Part shown: positions 28,524 through 35,626 of the stretch, piece by piece
Layout of the letters: every line of letters begins with the position of its first letter
Position numbering within the stretch: position 1 is the stretch's first letter
Origin: Herbaspirillum frisingense GSF30
GTDB taxonomy: Bacteria; Pseudomonadota; Gammaproteobacteria; Burkholderiales; Burkholderiaceae_D
Length of the DNA: 64,000 nucleotides
NCBI RefSeq assembly: GCF_000300975.2
Contig: NZ_AEEC02000013.1
Coordinates: 62,001-126,000, forward strand
Reading direction: 5' to 3'
Program-made: the position numbers and the translations under genes
The notes under the pieces: generated by a model
Seen by the model: only the letters and a program-made list of their open reading frames with translations
What the model was told of the DNA's origin: nothing
Database searches by the model: none

Positions 28524-29183
28524 TTATAGTGAATCATCTTCGTCAGCAACCTGATATTGCTCAAAGTGATATCCCGCAGCTTCTGCAAGTTTGGTGAGTC
28601 GTTCAATTGCACGATTTTTCAATCGTCGAACTGTGTCTTCTTTCAAGTCGGTTATTTCAGCTATCTGGCGATCTGTGATGTCAGGTATTCCTTTCTCGAT
28701 AGCATCTAAGAGGACGTCCATTACCCGACGGATGTTTTCCTGCCCTATTTGAGGTAGGAGTTGGCGCGCTTGTGCTAACGCTCTCTGCCTCAATGTATCC
28801 CTCATATGATTTTCAACCTGTGATTTCGAGCTTGAAGGTGCTTCTATTCTCTCCTCAGCTCCAGGCAGAAATGGGAGTGGCTTATCTGCCGCAAGATCGC
28901 TTGCGAGATTCTTTGTTGCTTTAAGAAGATATGAATGCAACGAATTAATGTTGCGCCCTTGGCGTAAAGCCTCAAATGCACCAGAAACGGCTTCCGCTAG
29001 ACAGTCATCAACTTCTTCGGAGGATAAGGCTCCAAAATATTGCTTTCGGACAAAATGTGCCAATTTGTCCATGAGAGAACTTTCGAAGAGGTGTTTAACC
29101 ATTCCAGCGGCATTGCCCGCTCGGCCAGCTTCTTTTGCGAGTCTTTGTTCCGCATCGATTTTTTCTTTATCTGCTAGCGCCAT
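28524..29183 (-). CDS. Sigma-70-like (ECF-type) protein
   Basis: A 219-residue protein. Residues about 50-110 (VRKQYFGALSSEEVDDCLAE through SLHSYLLKATKNLASDLAAD) resemble sigma region 2. Residues 167-200 (DITDRQIAEITDLKEDTVRR then LKNRAIERL) form a region 4-type helix-turn-helix. The linker is long and the C-terminus acidic. It may be a true alternative sigma factor or a sigma-derived DNA-binding subunit. It precedes the ParB-domain and SNF2 genes in one operon, which is unusual company for a sigma factor. Confidence 0.7.
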   Translation of the reverse strand: MALADKEKIDAEQRLAKEAGRAGNAAGMVKHLFESSLMDKLAHFVRKQYFGALSSEEVDDCLAEAVSGAFEALRQGRNINSLHSYLLKATKNLASDLAADKPLPFLPGAEERIEAPSSSKSQVENHMRDTLRQRALAQARQLLPQIGQENIRRVMDVLLDAIEKGIPDITDRQIAEITDLKEDTVRRLKNRAIERLTKLAEAAGYHFEQYQVADEDDSL

Positions 29184-29219
29184 CCTCTTTCCTTTTGAGC
29201 ATTTCTTGTGCTCCCTATC

Positions 29220-29375
29220 CTAGAGTCTCTGGCTGGGACAGGCATTACTCTCGACGGCTTCTTTGCAGGAGCTCGTCTTAGCCCGCGATCTTTTAGTGGT
29301 ACGGTATTTCGGTATCCAGTCCGTACAGGAGAGTCTGCATTTGGGACAGGATATGGGTGCTAAATCCATGGTCAT
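29220..29375 (-). CDS. Small cysteine-containing protein (possible zinc-binding)
   Basis: A 51-residue frame from the ATG at 29375, which has AGGAAA in front. The frame could begin with GTG at 29423, but without a ribosome site. It starts MTMDLAPISCPKCRLSCTDW and has further Cys residues (SSCKEAV, NACPSQ). The CPKC pair suggests half a zinc ribbon. It lies between the methyltransferase terminator and the sigma-like gene (36 bp away) and would be the first gene of that operon. It could also be a decayed remnant. Confidence 0.45.
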   Translation of the reverse strand: MTMDLAPISCPKCRLSCTDWIPKYRTTKRSRAKTSSCKEAVESNACPSQRL

Positions 29376-29431
29376 CTGAAATTTCCTATCTGGCAATCTA
29401 TGCAACTTTGTTTTCTGACACACAAGTACAA

Positions 29432-29468
29432 ATAAAAACGCCAGGCATCAATGCCTGGGGCGTTTTTG
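29432..29468 (-). terminator. Rho-independent terminator of the methyltransferase gene
   Basis: On the minus strand CCAGGCAT-TG-ATGCCTGG inside outer arms AAAAACG/CGTTTTT, followed by ATTTG. It separates the methyltransferase pair from the sigma-ParB-SNF2 operon. Confidence 0.8.
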
Positions 29469-29511
29469 TTTATCTTGACTAAATGTTAAGCGCTACAAGA
29501 AAAGCGATGAA

Positions 29512-30822
29512 TCATGCTGCCTTGGTGACTTGAGTTGTCGCAGAGTATTGCGTGGAGTCAGAGCGTTTTTTGAGACGCGACTGATCCCATTCAGTAGAGT
29601 TCTCATTTCCATTCTTTTTCCGCATCGAAGGTGGATTAAGCATGGTGACGGGTCTAGAAGCCATCCGCCTGACAAGGTCTTCATTGTGCGTTTCTACAGT
29701 ACCTAGTTGCGCAAGCCCATTTCTACGATTCCATGCATCAAGGATGGCCATCCCTAACGCTTGACCTAAACCGGTAGGTACGGCATTGCCAATCTGACGG
29801 TATTGGCTAGATATAGATCCAGAAAACTTCCAATCATCAGGGAATTGCTGAATTCGCGCATATTCTCGAACGCTCAAGGGGCGCAATTCGGTAGGGTGGC
29901 ATAGCATCGTAGCCTTGGCGTTGGGTGTCGTAGGCAGTGCTGGGCTAGGCTTGTCCCAGCTTAATCTGCGGAAGAAACCGCTGCGCCCTCCCCATGAGTG
30001 ATACGCACCGCCCAATGCTTCCTTTTGATCTGCTTCCGGAAGATCTCGCCAGTTGCCACCTTCTGGGATCATCTTTAGATATTTCTCTTGCGATGCAATT
30101 AACTTGGCTCCGGGTGAATCGATTTCGCTAAATCGCCCGATTGCACTTCTCAAGCTAGCCCATTTCTTCTGATGCTTCTTTGGATGCTCAGCATGAGTTG
30201 GCTTCGGTAAAGTAATGCGCTTTCCGTCGCGAGAACCGATAAAAATTATTCTCTCTCTTGACTGGGGCGTGCCGAAGTCGGCCGCATTCAATACGTCAAA
30301 GGCGGTGTAGTAATTTAGACGTCTGAGTTCGGTCACGATCACTCTGAAAGCAGATCCCAGTTCTTCTTCCGCTTCCAGCGGCGGGAAGCCTGGCCCTCTC
30401 TCGTTAAGAGGACGGTGCTTTATCGCGGCCGAAAGCATCCCCTTCACGTTCTCCATAAGGAAGAACTTGGGCCGCGTTTCCTCCACCACTCGCATGAAAT
30501 GGCGGAACAGGCCGCCTCTAGGGTCACCGAGGGATCGACGAGCTCCTGCAGTGCTAAAAGATTGGCAGCTTGGTCCGCCGGAAACCACAAAGGCTCCGCC
30601 AGCTTTTAGTCCGGCCTTCTTGAGCATCTCGGCGGTAGAAACGTCTTCAATTTTGCTTTTGATGACCGGAAGGCTTGGTCTATTAGCTTTAATTGTAGCG
30701 ACCGCCTGTTCATCGCATTCAACAGCAAGTACAACCTCGAATCCAGCAGCTTCTAGGCCAAGATCGAGCCCCATTGCGCCAGAAAATAAAGATATGACGG
30801 GTATCTTCTTTGGCATCTTCAT
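29512..30822 (-). CDS. DNA cytosine-C5 methyltransferase (Dcm family)
   Basis: A 436-residue enzyme transferring a methyl group from SAM to C5 of cytosine in a DNA target. Motif I is PVISLFSGAMGLDLGLEAAG. Motif IV is VSGGPSCQSFS with catalytic Cys86 (Ser replaces the second Pro of PPCQ). Motif VI is MENVKGM, motif VIII around RERIIFIGSR, and motifs IX-X include YARIQQFPDDW and YRQIGNAVPTGLGQALG. The target-recognition part lies about residues 230-320. A C-terminal tail of about 80 residues is polar. No restriction endonuclease gene is adjacent. The start overlaps the zinc-ribbon stop (ATGA) and has AAAGGAAC before it. Confidence 0.93.
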   Translation of the reverse strand: MKMPKKIPVISLFSGAMGLDLGLEAAGFEVVLAVECDEQAVATIKANRPSLPVIKSKIEDVSTAEMLKKAGLKAGGAFVVSGGPSCQSFSTAGARRSLGDPRGGLFRHFMRVVEETRPKFFLMENVKGMLSAAIKHRPLNERGPGFPPLEAEEELGSAFRVIVTELRRLNYYTAFDVLNAADFGTPQSRERIIFIGSRDGKRITLPKPTHAEHPKKHQKKWASLRSAIGRFSEIDSPGAKLIASQEKYLKMIPEGGNWRDLPEADQKEALGGAYHSWGGRSGFFRRLSWDKPSPALPTTPNAKATMLCHPTELRPLSVREYARIQQFPDDWKFSGSISSQYRQIGNAVPTGLGQALGMAILDAWNRRNGLAQLGTVETHNEDLVRRMASRPVTMLNPPSMRKKNGNENSTEWDQSRLKKRSDSTQYSATTQVTKAA

Positions 30823-31001
30823 TGTTCCTTTGACGACTTTGTTTCCTGATTCTTACTGTCTCTACGTCGAGGAGTATCCCAATATGGACTTTTGCAATGA
30901 GGGCAAACCTTCGGCAACGTGGACGAGCGACGAACCCAGGTATGTTCGCATCGGCAGCAGCGTAGGCCAGGTAAAAGCACTTCAAAAGGATTCGCGGGCA
31001 T
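30819..31001 (-). CDS. Small zinc-ribbon protein
   Basis: A 60-residue protein from the ATG at 31001, with a possible TTG start at 31016. The ribbon is LRCCRCEHTWVRRSSTLPKV then CPHCKSPYWDTPRR: two CxxC knuckles 18 residues apart, a pattern common in small phage- and defence-associated proteins. It overlaps the methyltransferase start by 4 nt, so the two are translated together. Its role is unknown; it may bind nucleic acid or serve as a methyltransferase accessory. Confidence 0.72.
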   Translation of the reverse strand: MPANPFEVLLPGLRCCRCEHTWVRRSSTLPKVCPHCKSPYWDTPRRRDSKNQETKSSKEQ

Positions 31002-31030
31002 AGGTGTAGGTGGCAAAGCAATTTTCTGAC

Positions 31031-31060
31031 ACTATAACCGCGAAAATAAAATATTACCAA
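31031..31060 (-). promoter_or_regulatory. Putative promoter of the zinc-ribbon/methyltransferase genes
   Basis: On the minus strand TTGGTA (31060-31055) and TATAGT (31036-31031) with an 18-bp spacer, giving a short leader of about 23 nt. Confidence 0.5.
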
Positions 31061-31457
31061 ACATCAAATTTAAATATATTCTCTTAATTATAATAAATAA
31101 AAAATATTGTTTTAAACATGTGTTTATTAAAATATTTTTATTGATATATAAATATAAATATATACCTATTAGGAAGTGTTTGCGATCTCTACAGCCGCTA
31201 GGTCTGCAAACCTTTAATCGGAAAGTCCAGAGCCGCGGCCTTTGAACAGCGAGCAAATGGACGAGCGGTTTAGATCTCTGGTTCGAGACATATCAGCTTC
31301 CGATAGACCTAAAAGGATATGAATGGGACTTCGGCAACGCCTCACCTAAATTGCTGAAAGAACAATCGTCATTCAGATCTAAGAACTCTGTTCATCCCAG
31401 CTCGTGCATCGTTGAGAGCATGATGTTCTTCAAGTTTATTCTGACCTGCTTATCGCC
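31061..31457. other. AT-rich island leader and gene debris
   Basis: 31061-31180 is extremely AT-rich (runs such as TAATTATAATAAATAAAAAA) and clearly foreign to the host composition. 31190-31457 has no intact gene. A short fragment with an exonuclease-like tail is described separately, and a rightward frame ending near 31461 (GYEWDFGNASPKLLKEQ) has no known relative I can name. Confidence 0.6.
31369..31443 (-). pseudogene. Fragment resembling the C-terminus of a 3'-5' exonuclease
   Basis: A 24-residue frame ending in a stop reads QNKLEEHHALNDARAGMNRV then LRSE. HHALNDA is the pattern of the last conserved motif (HxAxxD) of DnaQ-like exonucleases. No upstream part of such a gene is left, so this would be a decayed remnant. 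The stretch is short and the call tentative. Confidence 0.3.
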
Positions 31458-31910
31458 CTAGTCCGACCAGCGGCCGCACAGCAGCTCTTCCGTCCTGCGC
31501 TCGACCTGCCTGCCCACTATTTCGGCACCTGGCCGCTGGTCTTCCAGGCCCATGGTGTGGGCGACGCCAGCCACTTCTTCCCGGGCGATCGCGCGGGCCT
31601 GTTCCTGCACGACCTCAGTGAGAGGGCGGCGCGGAACCAGAGCGTACACCAGCTCGCAGTCCAGCCCGTCGGCAAGCTTGCGAAGTTGCCCGAGCGTGAT
31701 GCGCTCGTCGGCCTCGGATTGTTCGGACTTGTGCAGGGTCGGTCCGGAAATGCCAAGCCGCTGCGCCTGTTGGCGTTGGGTACGACCTAATGCTTCGCGG
31801 ATAAGCTTCAGCCATCCTCGAGGCGGGACCTGGCGTTTGGCCAGATCCGCGTACGCGGATAGCTTGGCTTGCAACTGCTCAAGGCGAAGCTGGTTCAGTT
31901 CAGGTGACAT
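31458..31910 (-). CDS. Mobile mystery protein A (XRE-type DNA-binding protein)
   Basis: A 150-residue protein from the ATG at 31910, beginning MSPELNQLRLEQLQAKLSAY. The helix-turn-helix is WLKLIREALGRTQRQQAQRL then GISGPTLHKSEQSEADERIT (residues 33-72), followed by LRKLADGLDCELVYALVPRR. This is the mobile mystery protein A pattern, normally paired with mobile mystery protein B, a Fic-domain protein, directly downstream. Here no Fic gene follows, so the regulator is an orphan. GC content is nearer the host than the methyltransferase block, implying separate acquisition. Confidence 0.8.
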   Translation of the reverse strand: MSPELNQLRLEQLQAKLSAYADLAKRQVPPRGWLKLIREALGRTQRQQAQRLGISGPTLHKSEQSEADERITLGQLRKLADGLDCELVYALVPRRPLTEVVQEQARAIAREEVAGVAHTMGLEDQRPGAEIVGRQVERRTEELLCGRWSD

Positions 31911-31963
31911 TGCTAGCCTATAAGCTACTGAGATGACCATTAATGATAGCTGATAGGCTAGCA
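31911..31963. promoter_or_regulatory. Long inverted-repeat operator of mobile mystery protein A
   Basis: TGCTAGCCTATAAGCTA (31911-31927) and TAGCTGATAGGCTAGCA (31947-31963) are 17-bp arms with one mismatch, 19 bp apart. They begin directly next to the start codon, so binding by the protein would block its own promoter. Confidence 0.7.
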
Positions 31964-32300
31964 AGTGGAAATTTTATGCTTCCGTTTAAGGCAGCTAAAA
32001 CTGTAGATTTGCTTCCGTTTGATGAAGCAATTGTCTGGCCGTGGAGACCACATCGGGCCTGTACCTTCCCCGCTGATGGCTAGAAACAAGAATCCGGTCT
32101 GAGCAGGGCAAATCAGCCCCCTTCTCTTCACACAAAATCTCACATCCTCACGCAAAACACCAATTACATCGCCGATTTCCCACCCATTGCGCACAGCTGT
32201 GCCATCCCGCCACACCCCACCCCCTCCCCGCCCCACAAAATCTTGCACATCCCCTGATGCTTGCATACCATCGAATCTCACTTCGATCACACCGCCCTGT
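31964..32300. other. Intergenic region at the right edge of the island
   Basis: 337 bp without a supported gene. TGCTTCCGTTT occurs twice (31978 and 32011 areas). A 35-codon rightward frame from 31976 is too short to support. The last 100 bp return to host-like GC. Confidence 0.5.
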
Positions 32301-33227
32301 ATGAGTAACATCAAGACGAGCGCCCGAACAGTTGCCGCAGTCTTGCTCGTCCTGGTGATGGGTGCGTTCTGCGCCAATATTGCCCGCGCCCAATCCAACG
32401 CCAGCCCCGACCCCGCCCATCACGTCATCGAGATCAAGCTGGCCGATCTCAACGATGACAACCCCCTCATCGATTACCGCAAGGCCGTCCTCGAACTGGC
32501 GATGCGGGCGACCGGCAAGCGCTTCTCCATCAAGGGTTGCCAGGTGGCCGATGTGGCCACCTCCGACCAGCGCTTCGTCCAGCTGATCCAGGCCGGCCAG
32601 TACTGCAACCTGATGACCACCTCCGCCGGCAGTTCCATGACCCGCGGGCTGGAAGGCATTCCCTTTCCGATCTACCTCGGCGGCGGAGGCTACCGTGTGC
32701 TGATGGCCAATACCGCCAGCCTGCAGCGCGCCCGGGATATCCGTACCCTCGACGACCTGCGCAGGTTCCGCATCGGCTCCGGTATCGGCTGGACCGACAC
32801 CCACATCATGCAGGCCAATGGCCTGGACGTCGTGCAGGGCAACTATCTCAATCTCTTCGAGATGCTCAAGGCCAGGCGCTTCGACTTCTATAACCGCTCG
32901 GTCTTCGAAGCGGGCGGCGAGCTGGAGACCTACGACCGCGACCACCAGCTGGCCATCGTGCCGGACCTGGTGCTGTACTACCCGGTGGACCTGTTCTTCT
33001 ACACCACGCCGGGGCGCGACGATATCCGCGACGCCCTGCTCGACGGCCTGCGCAAGATCCACCGCAGCGGCGAGCTGGCCGAGCTGATCCGGCAGCATCG
33101 CTCCACGCGCCAGGCGCGCCAGTTGCTGAAGTCGACCCACCCGCGCGTCATCGTCCTCAACAATGATCGCCTCACGCCCCTGGAGCGCAAGGCCATCGAG
33201 ACCTATCGCCTGGACTGGTTCAAATAA
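32301..33227 (+). CDS. Periplasmic solute-binding-like protein
   Basis: A 308-residue protein from the ATG at 32301. The signal peptide (TVAAVLLVLVMGAFCANIAR then AQ) directs export. The mature part is a type II binding-protein fold (family 3-like): GIPFPIYLGGGGYRVLMANT, then TLDDLRRFRIGSGIGWTDTH, a typical ligand-lobe crossover. It lacks transporter partners. The next gene, 35 bp downstream, is a membrane c-di-GMP protein with a periplasmic domain, so this protein may be its sensory partner and not part of a transporter. Confidence 0.75.
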   Translation: MSNIKTSARTVAAVLLVLVMGAFCANIARAQSNASPDPAHHVIEIKLADLNDDNPLIDYRKAVLELAMRATGKRFSIKGCQVADVATSDQRFVQLIQAGQYCNLMTTSAGSSMTRGLEGIPFPIYLGGGGYRVLMANTASLQRARDIRTLDDLRRFRIGSGIGWTDTHIMQANGLDVVQGNYLNLFEMLKARRFDFYNRSVFEAGGELETYDRDHQLAIVPDLVLYYPVDLFFYTTPGRDDIRDALLDGLRKIHRSGELAELIRQHRSTRQARQLLKSTHPRVIVLNNDRLTPLERKAIETYRLDWFK

Positions 33228-33262
33228 GCGGGCTTCGCCCTCGTCACGTTCTCTGCACGACC

Positions 33263-35599
33263 ATGAATAAGAAACTCAATAGCCTCGGCGTCTATATCGC
33301 CATTGCCATGCTGGTGGCGCTGTGCCTGCCGGTGGTGCTGGCGCTGACCGTGCTCAACGGCGTGCGCGAAAAGCAGATCGGTATCGAGATGCAGGCACTG
33401 GTCAACGAAAAGGCGCAGACCATGCAGCACAGCCTGGTGCTGCCGGTGTGGAGCCTGGACAAGTCCGACATCAACGCCGTGCTGCAAGGGGCCATGCTCG
33501 ATCCGCAGGTGGTGTCGGCCGAGATCACCGATCCCGATGAAAAGATCATCGCCCGCGTGGAAGACGGGCAGCGGCGCCTGGGCAATATCATCTCGCGCAG
33601 CGTGCCTTTGGTAATGCAGCAGAACCATCAAAACGTGAGCCTGGGCAGCCTGCAGCTGATCGTGTCGGACTACCAGCTGCAACGCAAGCTGGCCGCTGAC
33701 AAGAGCTTCCACACCCTGGTGCTGCTGGCGCAGGCGGTGGCTTCGCTGATCATCATCGGGCTGCTGGTCTATCGTCGCATCCTCCGGCCCATCGGCATGC
33801 TGACTACAGCCACCGAGCGCATCGAGCGCGGCAGCTTCGATGAACGCATCGCCATCCCGCAGCAGGATGAAATCGGTCAGCTGGCGCGCCATATGGAATC
33901 GATGCAAAGCAGCCTGAAGGCGCTCTTCGATGAACAGGCGGCCATTCTCGGTAACATCCCGGCGGGGGTGCTGTTCGTGCGCGACGGCAGCATCGTTTTC
34001 GTCAACGAGGCCGCCCAGGTCCTGCTCGGCAGTGCGGACAGGAATCTCGTCGGCCAGCCCGCCGAAGAAGTCTTTGTCGAACCAGCCCAGCAGGCGGCCT
34101 ACGTGGCGCAGGCGGTGGCCCGTTCCAGTGGGGCGGCCGGCGAGATCGTGCTGTTGCGCCGGGGTGATGGCGGCAGCTTCCCGGCGGAGTTGCATACCTC
34201 GCTGATCGATCCGGCGCGGCCGGCGGACCAGATCTGGGTGGTCATCGATGTCAGTGCACGGCTGGATGCGGAGAACCGTATCGACCGCCTGGCCTTCTAT
34301 GACCCGGTCACCCAGCTGCCCAACAAGACGCTCTTCATGGACCGCCTGCGACGCGGTCTGGCGCGACGTCGCAGCAACGGTACGGCCGGGGCGGTCTTTG
34401 TGATGGAGATCAGTCGGGCCGATCTCTCCTATGGCGGCGCCAGTTCGGAGGAGATCGAGCAGTTGCTGGTCGAATGTGCGCGCCGCTTCTCCGGGTGTGT
34501 CACGCCCGAGCAGACCGTGGCACGCCTGGAGGGCGCGAAGTTCGCGCTGGGCAGCGAGATCCGGACCCAGGACCTGGCCGAATGCCTCCGCTTCTGCGAG
34601 GCGCTGGCCCATCGCATCATCGCCACCTTCACCGATCCCCATGCCCTCGCCGCTGCGCGCTTCCCTTGCGCGGTCAACCTGGGTATCAATATCGTCCATG
34701 ACGATCATCACGGCGCGGCCGAACTGCTGATGCAGGCCGAGCTGGCGATGGTGCAGTCGCGCCTGGCCGGCCGCAATACCTTCCGCTTCTTCGACCCTGC
34801 GATGCAGGCGCTGGCCAACCAGCGCAGCCTGCTGGAAGCCGAACTGCGCCAGGCGGTCGCGCAGCGCCAGTTCATCGTGTATTACCAGCCGCAGGTGACC
34901 TATGAGGGTGAAGTGGTCGGGGCCGAGGCCTTGCTGCGCTGGAAGCATCCGGAAAAGGGCGTCGTCGCGCCGGGCGGCTTTATCTCGGTGGCCGAAGACA
35001 TGGGCCTGATGGAGCAGATCGGTCAGCAGGCATTGCATGCCATCTGTGCCGATCTGCAGGCCTGGCAGCGCCGGGGGCTGGCGCATGAGCTGGTGGTGGC
35101 GGTGAATGTGTCGGCGCAGGAATTCAAGGTGGACAATTTCGTGGGCCGCTTCCGCGAGATCATTGGCAAGTATCGCCTCCACAGCCATGCACTGAAGGTG
35201 GAGCTGACCGAAAGCATGATGGTGGACCAGGTCGAAGACGTGATCGCCAAGATGCAGATGCTGAGGTCCAGCGATATCTCGATCTCGCTGGATGATTTCG
35301 GGACCGGTTACTCGTCGTTGTCCTATCTGGGGCGCTTCCCCATCGACCAGATCAAGATCGACCAGAGCTTCGTGCGTGAAATGGAGAAGGATGCGGCCAT
35401 GGCCAGCATCGTGCGCAGCATCATCATGCTGGGCCAGAGCCTGAACCTGTCCATCATCGCCGAAGGGGTGGAGACGCAGCAGCAGCGCGACCTGCTGCAT
35501 GCGCAAGGCTGTTCGCTGTACCAGGGCTACTGGTACGGCAAGCCCATGCCGGGCGAGCAATTCGTCGAACTGCTGACGACGCCGGATCGCTTCCGCTGA
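33263..35599 (+). CDS. Membrane c-di-GMP phosphodiesterase with degenerate GGDEF and EAL domains
   Basis: 778 residues. An N-terminal membrane helix (about 10-31), a periplasmic sensor (to about 150), a second helix (LVLLAQAVASLIIIGLLVYR), HAMP, a PAS domain (about 215-325) and then GGDEF and EAL. The GGDEF site is lost: the place reads RLEGAKFALGSE (about 423), so no cyclase activity is expected. The EAL domain looks active: AEALLRW with Glu555, KVELTESMM, DDFGTGYSSLSYL, KIDQSFV and EGVET. It should hydrolyse c-di-GMP under control of the periplasmic signal, perhaps through the preceding binding protein. Confidence 0.9.
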   Translation: MNKKLNSLGVYIAIAMLVALCLPVVLALTVLNGVREKQIGIEMQALVNEKAQTMQHSLVLPVWSLDKSDINAVLQGAMLDPQVVSAEITDPDEKIIARVEDGQRRLGNIISRSVPLVMQQNHQNVSLGSLQLIVSDYQLQRKLAADKSFHTLVLLAQAVASLIIIGLLVYRRILRPIGMLTTATERIERGSFDERIAIPQQDEIGQLARHMESMQSSLKALFDEQAAILGNIPAGVLFVRDGSIVFVNEAAQVLLGSADRNLVGQPAEEVFVEPAQQAAYVAQAVARSSGAAGEIVLLRRGDGGSFPAELHTSLIDPARPADQIWVVIDVSARLDAENRIDRLAFYDPVTQLPNKTLFMDRLRRGLARRRSNGTAGAVFVMEISRADLSYGGASSEEIEQLLVECARRFSGCVTPEQTVARLEGAKFALGSEIRTQDLAECLRFCEALAHRIIATFTDPHALAAARFPCAVNLGINIVHDDHHGAAELLMQAELAMVQSRLAGRNTFRFFDPAMQALANQRSLLEAELRQAVAQRQFIVYYQPQVTYEGEVVGAEALLRWKHPEKGVVAPGGFISVAEDMGLMEQIGQQALHAICADLQAWQRRGLAHELVVAVNVSAQEFKVDNFVGRFREIIGKYRLHSHALKVELTESMMVDQVEDVIAKMQMLRSSDISISLDDFGTGYSSLSYLGRFPIDQIKIDQSFVREMEKDAAMASIVRSIIMLGQSLNLSIIAEGVETQQQRDLLHAQGCSLYQGYWYGKPMPGEQFVELLTTPDRFR

Positions 35600-35626
35600 T
35601 CCGCCTGGCAGGGCTGCCGCTGGACA

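Noticed and set aside
25167-30822. DISARM defence system
   Set aside because: A 5mC methyltransferase and a SNF2 helicase are present, but no DrmA, DrmB (DUF1998) or PLD-type DrmC gene is found between or beside them.
31275-31295. tRNA-like T-loop (GGTTCGAGAC) suggesting a tRNA attachment site
   Set aside because: No matching acceptor, D or anticodon arms can be folded around it.
25025-32300. Integrase and flanking direct repeats expected for an integrative element
   Set aside because: No integrase, transposase or clear att-type direct repeat was seen at either edge, so no mobile element is called.
33203-35560. Leftward open frame of 785 codons opposite the EAL gene
   Set aside because: It is an antisense shadow without domains; the EAL protein on the other strand has all its motifs.
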